A stretch of DNA of 64,000 bases from positions 1,205,193 through 1,269,192 of the forward strand of contig NZ_BAABJI010000001.1 of the NCBI RefSeq assembly GCF_039543225.1, in the 5' to 3' direction. Position numbers and translations under genes: made by a program. The notes beneath the pieces were generated by a model. The model ran no database searches, was not told the origin of the DNA, and saw only the letters and a program-made list of their open reading frames with translations. Within the stretch, counting starts at the first letter, position 1, and each line of letters begins with the position of its first letter. This document shows, piece by piece, positions 34,380 through 42,471 of this stretch. The DNA is from Mucilaginibacter defluvii (GTDB lineage Bacteria > Bacteroidota > Bacteroidia > Sphingobacteriales > Sphingobacteriaceae).

Positions 34380-34608
34380 TTAACTCACCCTGCCATCGCT
34401 ACGCTTCACGTCCGTGTCTGCGCAAGCGCAAAGAGGGAGTTTTCTTTTGGCTTGGTTCTGTTATGTATCACTTGCCTTTGCTTTTGACCTGTCATCGTTA
34501 AACTAGACATCCGCTCTCTTCGCAAACGTAAAAAGCCTTAAAAATAAAACCCTCTTTCCGCACAGCGGAGAGAGGGATAACCAGCGCAACGCAGTTGGGG
34601 TGAGTTAA
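34380..34608. repeat. MITE-like element with TTAACTCACCC terminal inverted repeats
   Basis: An 11-bp perfect inverted terminal repeat, TTAACTCACCC at 34380-34390 and GGGTGAGTTAA at 34598-34608, bounds 229 bp without coding capacity. Inside are further partial inverted segments (CCTCTTTCCGC against GCGGAGAGAGG). The right end contains the argF' stop codon (34605-34607). Similar AACTCACCC/AAAGAGGG repeats occur widely in Sphingobacteriaceae in my recollection. Mobility is inferred. Confidence 0.7.
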
Positions 34609-35552
34609 ATCTCCTCCAGCATCTGCTTTAATACCGCCTGAGCAGCCCAAACACGGTTACCCGCTTCATGTACCACAACCGAGTTTGGCCCGTCCAGTAT
34701 CTCGTCAGATAATTCCAGATTACGGCGCACCGGCAGGCAATGCATTACTCTGGCATCGTTAGTTATCTTTAGCTTATCATTATTCAGCATCCAATCCTCA
34801 TTGCCGGGCAAAACTTTACCATAAGGCTCGTAAGCTGACCAGTTTTTTACGTAGACGAAATCAGCACCGGTAAGTGCCTCATCCAGGTTATGGGTGATAG
34901 TTGCGCCGTTTGTAAAATCAGTATTCAGCTCATAACCCGCGGGGTGGGCGATGGTGAAGTCCACATCGGCCTTACACATCCACTCGGCAAATGAGTTGGG
35001 CACAGCTTGCGGCAGCGCTTTAATATGCGGCGCCCACGCCAACACAACTTTTGGTCGGGCGGTTTTCTTTAGTTCCTGGATAGTAACCAGATCCGCCAGG
35101 CTTTGCAGCGGGTGGCGTGTGGCCGATTCAAGGCTTACTACAGCAACGCCGCAATATTGTACAAACTTGTTAAATATTGCCTCGCTGTAATCCTCCTCAC
35201 GATCCTTCAACCCCGGGAACGAGCGCACGCCGATAATATCAACATACTGCCCCATTACAGCTGCCGCCTCGCGTACGTGCTCAACGGTGCCGCCATTCAT
35301 TATCGCGCCATCCTGCAATTCCAGTGCCCAGCCTTCTTTATCGATGTTCAGCACCATAACATTCATGCCCAGGTTAAGCGCTGCTTTCTGCGTGCTCATG
35401 CGGGTACGCAGGCTTGGGTTTAAAAACACCAGGCCTAACGTTTTATTTTTACCCAGATGCTGGTGAGCATATGGATTTTGCTTGAGCTCTAACGCCTCGG
35501 CAGCGAGGGCGTTAATGTCGTTTACGTCGTGTACGGATGTAAATAGTTTCAT
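34605..35552 (-). CDS. argF': N-acylornithine carbamoyltransferase (predicted succinylornithine type)
   Basis: A 315-residue transcarbamylase. The carbamoyl-phosphate motif is S-LRTRMSTQ (SLRT at residues 47-50), the downstream ATRHPLQSLADL and the HCLPVRRN motif are typical. Sequence context such as ALNLGMNVMVLNIDKEGWAL is close to Bacteroides fragilis N-succinylornithine transcarbamylase rather than classic ArgF. The specificity position has Val90 (codon GTT at 35283-35285), while acetyl-ornithine enzymes have Glu and B. fragilis has Pro; published mutagenesis shows Val at this site gives succinyl specificity. It converts N-acylornithine to N-acylcitrulline. Its last codons lie beside a MITE-like repeat. 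Confidence 0.92.
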   Translation of the reverse strand: MKLFTSVHDVNDINALAAEALELKQNPYAHQHLGKNKTLGLVFLNPSLRTRMSTQKAALNLGMNVMVLNIDKEGWALELQDGAIMNGGTVEHVREAAAVMGQYVDIIGVRSFPGLKDREEDYSEAIFNKFVQYCGVAVVSLESATRHPLQSLADLVTIQELKKTARPKVVLAWAPHIKALPQAVPNSFAEWMCKADVDFTIAHPAGYELNTDFTNGATITHNLDEALTGADFVYVKNWSAYEPYGKVLPGNEDWMLNNDKLKITNDARVMHCLPVRRNLELSDEILDGPNSVVVHEAGNRVWAAQAVLKQMLEEI

Positions 35553-35566
35553 AAGCCTTTTTGTGT

Positions 35567-36697
35567 TTATGCCGAAGCTATGGTTTGTTTAAACGCCTCT
35601 AAAAATCTATCGGCATATGCTTTAGTCAGGTTTAAAGCCGGCAACAACCTCACCACATTTGGCTTAGCCTCGCCGGTAAATATATGATGCTTAAACAGCA
35701 AATCCTTGCGTACATGGCTAAGTTCTTCCGGCAGTTCAATACCGATCATCAGCCCACGACCGCGCACTTCTTTAACCTGATCAAATTTTTTCAGTTCGCT
35801 TATCAGGTAACCGCCAACTTCGGCAGCGTTTTGCAGCAGGTTATCCTGCTCAATAACTTCAAGCACCGCTAAACCGGCCGCGCAGGCAAGGTGGTTTCCG
35901 CCAAAAGTAGTACCCAACATACCATAAGCAGGTTTTATTTTAGGCGATATAATAATGCCACCGATAGGGAAGCCGTTACCCATGCCTTTAGCCATGCTGT
36001 AAATGTCGGCATCAACACCGGCAAAATCATGCGAGAAGAACTTACCTGTGCGGCCATAGCCACATTGTACCGAGTCGGCAATAAATACCGCGTTATGCTC
36101 GTCGCACAAAGTTCTGATCTTTTGTAAAAAGCTTTCAGTAGCCACCTGAATGCCGCCAACACCCTGTATGCCTTCAATAATTACTGATGATATTTCGTTG
36201 TTGGCAAAGGCTTGTTCCAAAGCAGCCTCATCGCACCATGGCAAAAATATCACATTATCGGTTTCGTTAACAGGTGCGACTATCTTCGGGTTATCCGTTA
36301 CGGCAACAGCCAGCGAGGTACGCCCGTGAAAGGCTTTACGAAAAGCGATCACCTTTTTTTTACCATTGTAGAACGATGCCAGTTTCAGCGCGTTCTCGTT
36401 AGCCTCGGCACCTGAGTTACACAGAAACAACTGGTAATCTTCTTTGCCCGATACATGGCCCAGCTTTTCAGCCAGTTGCTTTTGCAGCGGAATCTCAATA
36501 GAGTTTGAGTAAAAACCGATCTGGTGCAACTGGTCTTCCAACCGCTTTACATAATGCGGGTTGGTATGCCCGATAGAAATTACGGCATGACCACCATACA
36601 GGTCAAGATACTCGGTGCCTTTGTCATCATACACAAGACTGCCGGTGCCCTTTACTATATTGATTGGATTAATTGGATATACGTCGAATAAATTCAT
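35567..36697 (-). CDS. argD: N-acylornithine aminotransferase
   Basis: This 376-residue PLP-dependent class III aminotransferase forms N-acylornithine from the semialdehyde. The PLP Lys237 lies in SMAKGMGNGFPIGG and Asp208 in ADSVQCGYGRTG. The start is YGGHAVISIGHTNPHYV-like for the family and the C-terminus TRLLPAL-like. The gene lies between argF' (14 bp) and a decayed gene plus argC. It is slightly shorter than many ArgD proteins (about 390-400) but complete. Confidence 0.94.
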   Translation of the reverse strand: MNLFDVYPINPINIVKGTGSLVYDDKGTEYLDLYGGHAVISIGHTNPHYVKRLEDQLHQIGFYSNSIEIPLQKQLAEKLGHVSGKEDYQLFLCNSGAEANENALKLASFYNGKKKVIAFRKAFHGRTSLAVAVTDNPKIVAPVNETDNVIFLPWCDEAALEQAFANNEISSVIIEGIQGVGGIQVATESFLQKIRTLCDEHNAVFIADSVQCGYGRTGKFFSHDFAGVDADIYSMAKGMGNGFPIGGIIISPKIKPAYGMLGTTFGGNHLACAAGLAVLEVIEQDNLLQNAAEVGGYLISELKKFDQVKEVRGRGLMIGIELPEELSHVRKDLLFKHHIFTGEAKPNVVRLLPALNLTKAYADRFLEAFKQTIASA

Positions 36698-36705
36698 TGT
36701 TTATT

Positions 36706-37155
36706 AAGGTTAAAGGAGAAAGGTAAAAGGATAAAGGTTACTTTTCGTTTCGTAAAAACTTAATGAATGCGATTAACATAGCCTTCACTTCATTTATCTC
36801 CTGATTAATATTATCATACTTGTCTTTTGAGATATAATCCAAATCAAAAAATCAAATAACAAGTATATTCTACTTCGTGTGCCGAACCTAAAGCATTATC
36901 AAGATAATGCGCAAAGTCCTTGTTTGTATTTTTACCGCAACCTTCAACAATGTTTAAAGGTATTGAGTAAGTTGATCGTCTTAATTGGCTGGATAAAGCA
37001 AATTTTCTTCAACAGGTAACGAAGGAATGATATCGGTATAAACTCGCTTGGTAAGCAAGTGAGCTTTTAACCAAACATCCAGTTTCTTATAATCCCTCAT
37101 GTCCTTTAATGATTTTCTGTAGCTGCCTTTTTCCTTTCAGCTTTATCCTTTCGCC
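36706..37155. repeat. AAAGG-rich flanks in inverted orientation around the decayed gene
   Basis: A purine-rich run of AAAGG-type units (36706-36740) lies downstream of the pseudogene, and pyrimidine-rich CCTTT units (37125-37155) lie upstream, so the two are inverted with respect to one another. Gaps of roughly 460 bp here have no intact gene. Such flanks around four-helix-bundle genes suggest a mobile or hitch-hiking unit. Confidence 0.5.
36738..37100 (-). pseudogene. Decayed four-helix-bundle protein gene (23S rRNA-intervening-sequence type)
   Basis: Reading from ATG 37100, the minus strand gives MRDYKKLDVWLKAHLLTKRV, then a stop after ANKQ-like residues near 36985. A +1 shift restores SQLRRSTYSIPLNIVEG and NKDFAHYLDNALGSAHEVEY, the hallmark of the four-helix-bundle family TIGR02436. 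Another shift near 36845 restores DYISKDKYDNINQEINEVKA to a TAA at 36738. Two frameshifts make it non-functional as written. It sits between argC and argD and breaks the operon. Confidence 0.8.
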
Positions 37156-37159
37156 TCAA

Positions 37160-38176
37160 TTAAAATCCAATCGCTTTCAATCGTAAGCCGGCGCGTTCAT
37201 CCAGGCCAAACAGTAGGTTCATGTTTTGAACCGCCTGGCCCGACGCGCCTTTGAGTAAATTGTCTATAATGCTTATTATTAATAGTTTATTGCCATGTTT
37301 TTGTACCTGTATAAAGCATTTATTGGTATTTACCACCTGCTTCAGGTCGATGTTACGATCGGTAACATGGGTAAATGCCTGATCGTTATAAAAGTCAGTG
37401 TATAACGCCAACGCTTCTTCTTGTGTTAAGTCGCTATCGGTATACATGGATGCAATAATGCCGCGGGTAAAATCACCGCGGTAAGGGATGAAATTTAAGG
37501 TTCCCCAGCTCGCACCAGGCGCGGTGTGACCGGCTTGCAATTGATCAAGCGATTGACCTATTTCGTTCAGGTGCTGATGATCAAACGCCTTATATACCGA
37601 CAGGTTATCATTCCGCCAGCTAAAGTGCGACGTGCTTGAAAGGCTTTGTCCTGCACCGGTTGAGCCTGTTGTGGCTGTAATATTTACTTCGCTGGTGATA
37701 AATCCTTTTGATGCTAAAGGTAACAAGCCCAGTTGCAAACAAGTAGCAAAACAACCCGGGTTAGCAATATTCTGCGCTTTGCGGATGGCATCCCGGTTTA
37801 ATTCAGGCAGGCCATAAACAAAGCTTTTGCTACCGATGGTCGCTTTGGGTTTAAGTCGAAAATCCTGACTAAGATCAATGATCTTTACCGTGTCCGGAAT
37901 AGGGTTAGCTTCTAAAAATTTACGTGCGTCGCCGTGGCCTACACATAAAAACAGCACATCAATATCTATAGATAATTCGCTCGCAAATTTTAGATCGGTA
38001 TCACCAAACAGGTCAGAGTGTACCTCATATACATAATTGCCCGCATTGCTGTTACTATGCACAAAAGCTATCTCAACATTAGGGTGATTAACGAGGATAC
38101 GCAGCATTTCGCCGCCTGTATAGCCGGCACCGCCAACGATTCCTGCACGGATTTTAACTGAGGTTGATTCTGTCAT
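37160..38176 (-). CDS. argC: N-acylglutamyl-phosphate reductase
   Basis: This 338-residue NADPH-dependent reductase converts N-acylglutamyl phosphate to the semialdehyde. GIVGGAGYTGGE is at 12-23 and the catalytic Cys142 in NPGCFATCLQ. ATG 38176 is chosen: it gives the family N-terminus MTESTSVKIRAGIVGG, while a frame extending to 38311 reads through an upstream gene. The start overlaps the cupin gene stop by 23 bp. The C-terminus ends in a typical YDN/LVKGASGQAVQN motif. Confidence 0.93.
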   Translation of the reverse strand: MTESTSVKIRAGIVGGAGYTGGEMLRILVNHPNVEIAFVHSNSNAGNYVYEVHSDLFGDTDLKFASELSIDIDVLFLCVGHGDARKFLEANPIPDTVKIIDLSQDFRLKPKATIGSKSFVYGLPELNRDAIRKAQNIANPGCFATCLQLGLLPLASKGFITSEVNITATTGSTGAGQSLSSTSHFSWRNDNLSVYKAFDHQHLNEIGQSLDQLQAGHTAPGASWGTLNFIPYRGDFTRGIIASMYTDSDLTQEEALALYTDFYNDQAFTHVTDRNIDLKQVVNTNKCFIQVQKHGNKLLIISIIDNLLKGASGQAVQNMNLLFGLDERAGLRLKAIGF

Positions 38177-38558
38177 TATTGGTAGATGGATATGAATACA
38201 AAATAAATTCCAGGTCAGCATCCCATTTATTACTGATGTAATGTTGCTGGCCCGGCTTAATTTCGATGCCTTGCTGCTCTCGTAAGGCATGCTCGGTACC
38301 GTCAATACCAAAGGTTGCTCTGCCTTTTAGTATGAAGAACAGTTGCGTTGCCTTTTCGTGGTAATGCAACTTTTCAGCCGTATCAGGCGGCATTAACTCC
38401 TGCTTAACCGATAGTCCGTCAGTATCAACAAAAGTCCAGCCGTGGCAACCATCGCCCCATAAATAATGATTAAGGCATTCGCTTTTTGAAAAAACAAGAG
38501 CCCCCTGATTCCCTAAAGGGGGAACATTGTTAGCGCTATTGTTTTCCGTTGATGACAT
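38154..38558 (-). CDS. Cupin-domain protein
   Basis: This 134-residue protein carries a small cupin beta-barrel (about 35-125) with LHYHEKATQLFFILKGRATFGIDG and PGQQHYI. Cupins bind a metal through His and Glu residues such as those in HYHEK. No catalytic role can be named. Residues 11-23 (NVPPLGNQGALVF) are encoded by a REP-like repeat, so the N-terminus may be a recent addition; no later ATG gives a better start. It is transcribed between argG and argC. Confidence 0.75.
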   Translation of the reverse strand: MSSTENNSANNVPPLGNQGALVFSKSECLNHYLWGDGCHGWTFVDTDGLSVKQELMPPDTAEKLHYHEKATQLFFILKGRATFGIDGTEHALREQQGIEIKPGQQHYISNKWDADLEFILYSYPSTNNDRINLS

Positions 38559-38599
38559 AATAAGCTTTTTAAGCCCCCTTTAGGAGGTTTGGGGGTTAA
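38497..38599. repeat. Inverted pair of CCCCCT...AAAGGGGG REP-like repeats
   Basis: One copy (38497-38524) reads GCCCCCTGATTCCCTAAAGG then GG. The other (38571-38599) is in the opposite orientation. They flank about 47 bp holding the cupin start codon (38558). The outer copy supplies the argG stop and last codons; the inner copy is translated in the cupin gene. The layout resembles a REPIN-type doublet. Confidence 0.7.
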
Positions 38600-39776
38600 C
38601 TTTATGGTAGATCATTACCTGGTTGCCAAATATTTTTGAGAAACCTTTTACATCCTCACCGCTCCAGGCATTGTTCATTTCGCCGTAGCTGCCAAATTTG
38701 TTCGACATCAGGTCGCGATCTGATTCAATACCCACTACATTAAAACGGTATGGGTTAAGCTGAACGTATACTTTACCGCTAACGGTTTTTTGGGTATCGG
38801 TTAAAAACGCTTCCATATTGCGCATAATCGGGTCGTGAAACTGCCCTTCGTGCAGCCAGTTGCCGTAAAAAGTAGCTAACTGGTCTTTCCAGGTCAACTG
38901 CCATTTGGTAAGTACGTGTTTCTCTAAGGTATGGTGAGCCTTGATGATGATCACCGGGGCAGCAGCCTCAAAACCAACACGGCCTTTAATGCCGATGATG
39001 GTATCGCCTACATGTATATCACGGCCAACGCCGTAAGGCTGGGCAATGGCTTGTAGTGCCTGTATTGCTTTGGTAGGATGATCGTACTGCTGGCCGTCAA
39101 TAGCAACAAGTTCGCCTTTTTCAAAGGTAAGCTCCAGGTTTTTTTCTTCGGTTTCAGTAACCTGTGTTGGCCATGCATCTTCAGGTAAGCCTAAATTCGA
39201 GGTAAGGGTTTCCTTACCACCAACTGATGTACCCCAGATGCCTTTGTTGATCGAATATTTGGCTTTCTCAAAATTCATTTCAACACCATGTTTTTTAAGA
39301 TATTCTATTTCCTCTTCGCGGCTCAGTTTAAGGTCGCGGATAGGGGTGAGTATCTTTACATCCGGTACCAGGATGTTAAATATCATATCAAAACGTACCT
39401 GGTCGTTACCGGCACCGGTGCTGCCATGCGCTACATATTCGGCGCCGATCTCTTTGGCATAATTGGCAATTGCGGTAGCCTGGCTAACCCGCTCGGCACT
39501 TACTGAAAGGGGGTAGGTGTTGTTCTTTAACACGTTACCATAAACCAGGTAGCGCACGCAGCTATCGTAAAAGTTGGTCGTTTCGTCAACCACATGGTGG
39601 CTGGTTACGCCCATTTTAAAGGCGCGTTGTTCAACGCTTTTCAGCTCTTCATCGCTAAAGCCGCCGGTGTTTACAATTACCGAGTGCACCTCCATACCGA
39701 GGTCGCGGGTTAAATAAATACAGCAAAACGATGTATCTAAACCGCCGCTGTATGCCAATACTACTTTTTTCTTCAT
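38580..39776 (-). CDS. argG: Argininosuccinate synthase
   Basis: This 398-residue ligase joins citrulline and aspartate using ATP. The N-type ATP pyrophosphatase motif AYSGGLDTSFC is at residues 8-18. AHGSTGAGNDQVRFD and EGLDRDLMSNKF-like segments follow. It lies second in the minus-strand cluster. The final five codons and TAA fall in a REP-like repeat; the C-terminus (NPQTS) may thus vary among relatives. argH and argE are not in the window. Confidence 0.95.
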   Translation of the reverse strand: MKKKVVLAYSGGLDTSFCCIYLTRDLGMEVHSVIVNTGGFSDEELKSVEQRAFKMGVTSHHVVDETTNFYDSCVRYLVYGNVLKNNTYPLSVSAERVSQATAIANYAKEIGAEYVAHGSTGAGNDQVRFDMIFNILVPDVKILTPIRDLKLSREEEIEYLKKHGVEMNFEKAKYSINKGIWGTSVGGKETLTSNLGLPEDAWPTQVTETEEKNLELTFEKGELVAIDGQQYDHPTKAIQALQAIAQPYGVGRDIHVGDTIIGIKGRVGFEAAAPVIIIKAHHTLEKHVLTKWQLTWKDQLATFYGNWLHEGQFHDPIMRNMEAFLTDTQKTVSGKVYVQLNPYRFNVVGIESDRDLMSNKFGSYGEMNNAWSGEDVKGFSKIFGNQVMIYHKVNPQTS

Positions 39777-39806
39777 TATATATGTTTGTTCAACCGGGTT
39801 AAAAGT

Positions 39807-40466
39807 TTAAACCTTTGCCAATAGCGATACAAATTTGGCCGATCCGCGCAGGGCGTTTTCAATACGCTCAAGCAGGGTGGCTTTATGGGTTATTTTCTTT
39901 AATTTATTTTCGGCCTGTTTGGCCTTATCAGCCGGGTCATACAGCATGGCGGTGCACATGCAGTTTTTACGGCCTTTGCTCATCAATATGTCGTAATTAA
40001 CACAGCTTTTACAACCTTTCCAAAATTCTTCGTCCTGTGTAAGTTCAGAGTACGTAACAGGCTCATAACCCAGGTCAGAGTTAATCTTCATCACCGCCAA
40101 GCCGGTTGTCAGGCCAAATAGCTTGGCGTCAGGGTACTTGGCGCGCGAGAGCTCAAATATCTTCTCTTTAATAGCCTTTGCCAAACCAACTTTGCGAAAG
40201 TTAGGGTTAACAATAAGGCCGGAGTTAGCCACAAACTGCCCGTGACTCCAGGTTTCAATGTAACAAAAACCCGCCCAGGTGCCATCCTTATGTAATGCTA
40301 TAACCGCTTTGCCTTCCAGCATTTTATTAGCTACATACTCGGGCGAACGCTGCGCGATACCGGTACCGCGTGCCTTAGCTGATTCGGCCATCTCATCACA
40401 TATCTGCTGCGCAAAATCAACGTGTTGGGCTGAGGCAACTAATATATCAAAATCGTTTATGGTCAT
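39807..40466 (-). CDS. GNAT-family N-acyltransferase, probable N-acylglutamate synthase of the arg cluster
   Basis: A 219-residue GNAT protein and the first gene of the cluster. The CoA-binding loop appears as NFRKVGLAKAIKEKIFE (about 115-130). Homologues of this type sit at the head of arg clusters in Bacteroidota and could acylate glutamate to start the pathway. A CxxC-x13-CxC set of cysteines (CKSC and CMC, about 165-185) suggests a metal site, uncommon for GNATs. ATG 40466 is preferred to a farther start because MTINDFDILVAS fits best. The acyl donor (acetyl- or succinyl-CoA) is unproven. Confidence 0.75.
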   Translation of the reverse strand: MTINDFDILVASAQHVDFAQQICDEMAESAKARGTGIAQRSPEYVANKMLEGKAVIALHKDGTWAGFCYIETWSHGQFVANSGLIVNPNFRKVGLAKAIKEKIFELSRAKYPDAKLFGLTTGLAVMKINSDLGYEPVTYSELTQDEEFWKGCKSCVNYDILMSKGRKNCMCTAMLYDPADKAKQAENKLKKITHKATLLERIENALRGSAKFVSLLAKV

Positions 40467-40945
40467 TAAAAAAGTAGAATAATTGCTGTAAACCAAATGG
40501 TTATCTATAACCTATTAAGTAATCAGATGATTTTTTGTTGAAAGAGTTTAAAATCAAAAACTCTTTAATGGGTTGTAGCAGTGTAAATTAAACCCGGGGG
40601 ATAAACAATCGTCGTCGAGACGGAACACACATAAAAATAACTGAAACCAAAGCATTGGCAACAGGAGCGAAAATCGCTCTTGTAACTGGCTTATATAAGC
40701 TTTGCTGGTTCATTTATAGGGTGTTTATTCGTGTTTTTAAATTTTGTGCAAAGTATCGTATTAATTTTTATTTATGCAAGAAAAAATTGCACTAATTAAT
40801 AACTTAACAATGTCTTATTACATTGAGTTGAAAAATGGCAATTACTGTGTTGCCTGTCAATATGTTATGCTTAGCTCAGCTCTACGTTCCCGGCAGCAAA
40901 ACATTATATATTGTCGGGCGTTGAAAGCGCAGTAAAAACATACCC
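40467..40945. other. Divergent intergenic leader region of the arg cluster
   Basis: This stretch of 479 bp has no gene. It contains an inverted repeat AAAGAGTTT/AAACTCTTT at 40541-40566, a short GAGCGA stem-loop (40665-40679), and a 12-bp perfect palindrome GCTTATATAAGC at 40689-40700. Any of these could act as arg regulatory sites, but none matches a known ArgR box. A clear -7 element was not seen. Confidence 0.5.
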
Positions 40946-41452
40946 ATGCACACCGAAAATCCACTTATATTAACGCTTAAACTGGATGATAAAGTACAAA
41001 CTTATTTTAATCAGCTACGTGCAAGATATTTCCCATCTGAAAGGAACTTTCTTGATGCGCATCTGACGCTTTTTCACCACCTGCCTGCTGAGGAGCCGGG
41101 CGTTTATAGTATGATTGAAGAACTGGCTGCACGTCAGCAATCTTTATTAATTGATGTGATCAAGATTGTTTCGACAGGCAACGGGGTAGCTTTTAAATGC
41201 GAAAGTGCTGAACTGCAAAAAGTTCACAATCATCTGCAACAGCAATGGCGGCAATGGCTCATTCCGCAGGACAGGCAAAAACTATGGCCGCACATCACCA
41301 TACAGAACAAGGTTAGCGCTGATACTGCCGCAAATACTTTACAAGAATTATCAAGCGGGTTTACTCCATTTGTAATGCCAGGCTCAGGGCTAAGCTTGTG
41401 GCGGTATCTGGGTGGCCCCTGGGAACATGTGGATGATTATAGTTTTCAATAA
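40946..41452 (+). CDS. 2'-5' RNA ligase-family (2H phosphoesterase) protein
   Basis: This 168-residue protein has the two HxT motifs of the 2H phosphoesterase superfamily: HLTLF with His39/Thr41 and HITIQ with His116/Thr118. Such proteins hydrolyse or ligate 2',5'-phosphodiester or cyclic phosphate linkages in RNA or nucleotides. Size is about right for bacterial LigT-type proteins. It is a lone gene, convergent with the MlaD gene across a terminator. The biological substrate is unknown. Confidence 0.85.
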   Translation: MHTENPLILTLKLDDKVQTYFNQLRARYFPSERNFLDAHLTLFHHLPAEEPGVYSMIEELAARQQSLLIDVIKIVSTGNGVAFKCESAELQKVHNHLQQQWRQWLIPQDRQKLWPHITIQNKVSADTAANTLQELSSGFTPFVMPGSGLSLWRYLGGPWEHVDDYSFQ

Positions 41453-41455
41453 AAA

Positions 41456-41480
41456 AGGCTGCCGGTTAACCGTGCAGCCT
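41456..41480. terminator. Terminator between convergent 2H phosphoesterase and MlaD genes
   Basis: A stem of AGGCTGC (41456-41462) pairing with GCAGCCT (41474-41480) surrounds a nested CGGTTAACCG palindrome. It has A-rich sequence on the left side. Its placement between convergent genes suggests termination on one or both strands. Confidence 0.65.
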
Positions 41481-41506
41481 CATGTATGTGTGAAGTCTAA
41501 AATTTC

Positions 41507-42451
41507 TTAATCTTTGCCACCGCCAAATACCGAGAAGCTTACATAACGCTTAGGATGTGCCTTAAGGTCAATAAACAAATTGTTAAGGTTAGCAGATGCC
41601 GCGCTCAGGTTTTTGTACATGGTACTATCGTTAATTAATAAACCTAAACTGCCATCCTTGCTGTTAATCTTATTAGTGGTTAGCTCGAGGTTAGCCATGG
41701 TTTTATCAACATTGTCCATCGTCTTTTTAAGGTCGGTAGACGCCAGGTCGTTACTGAACTTCTTAAAATTGAGGGCTATATCATTAAAATGAGCCGTGGT
41801 GCCTTTCAGGTTTCCAGATACGGTAGCCGCGTTACCCATAATGGTATTGATATGCGATGATTGCGACCCGACAAGCGCGTCTATCTTTTTAGTTGTACCT
41901 TCAAGCGTTTGCAGGGAATTGGCAATGCTGGCAAAACTGCGGTCAACGTTTTTCTCAAAAGCCGGGTTCATGATACGGTTTATTGATGCCAGTGACGAAT
42001 CCATCTTAGTGATAAGCGCTTCCGCTTTTTTCTGGATAGGCTGTAAACTTTCCGCAAGGCTGCCCTGTATGTCGGCAGCCAAGGTGTCCTCATTCTGCGC
42101 TGGTTGCGAGCTGTCGCCTAAATCAAACACTATAGCCTTACCGCCTAAAAGGTCGGTACTTTGCAACTGTGCCAGCGTGTTTGACGGCACGTTATATTTG
42201 GAGTCGACCTTAAATTCAACCACCGTGCGGCCATCAGGCTGTAATTCCATTTTTGAAACCCGGCCAACCTGGTAACCATTTACCAAAACCGGTTTTGACA
42301 CGGTCAAGCCTTCCACATTTTTATAGATAGCGTAATATTTATTGGAGCCCGAAAAAACATCATTGCCGCTGAGGTAGCTATAGATTAATAGTAGGGCAGT
42401 GATGGCTATCGCCGTAAATACGCCTATTTTGGTTTCGTTTGAGATTTTCAA
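41507..42451 (-). CDS. MCE-family (MlaD-like) lipid-transport protein
   Basis: A 314-residue protein with one N-terminal transmembrane segment (about 9-30, GVFTAIAITALLLIYSYLSG) and an MCE domain (about 35-115, YKNVEGLTVSKPVLVNGYQV). The C-terminal half is alpha-helical and probably oligomerises. MCE proteins form hexameric rings that carry phospholipids across the periplasm. No MlaE permease or MlaF ATPase is adjacent, so partner genes lie elsewhere. It follows the first amidase by 20 bp on the same strand. Confidence 0.88.
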   Translation of the reverse strand: MKISNETKIGVFTAIAITALLLIYSYLSGNDVFSGSNKYYAIYKNVEGLTVSKPVLVNGYQVGRVSKMELQPDGRTVVEFKVDSKYNVPSNTLAQLQSTDLLGGKAIVFDLGDSSQPAQNEDTLAADIQGSLAESLQPIQKKAEALITKMDSSLASINRIMNPAFEKNVDRSFASIANSLQTLEGTTKKIDALVGSQSSHINTIMGNAATVSGNLKGTTAHFNDIALNFKKFSNDLASTDLKKTMDNVDKTMANLELTTNKINSKDGSLGLLINDSTMYKNLSAASANLNNLFIDLKAHPKRYVSFSVFGGGKD

Positions 42452-42471
42452 GGTATAGCTGTTTAATAATT

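Noticed and set aside
34368..34604. Complete insertion sequence
   Set aside because: No transposase frame; only a short element with inverted ends.
38177..38311. N-terminal extension of argC
   Set aside because: The added 45 residues come from the antisense-free overlap with the cupin gene in another frame and do not match ArgC.
40467..40945. ArgR box in the arg leader
   Set aside because: Palindromes present do not match the known ArgR consensus closely.
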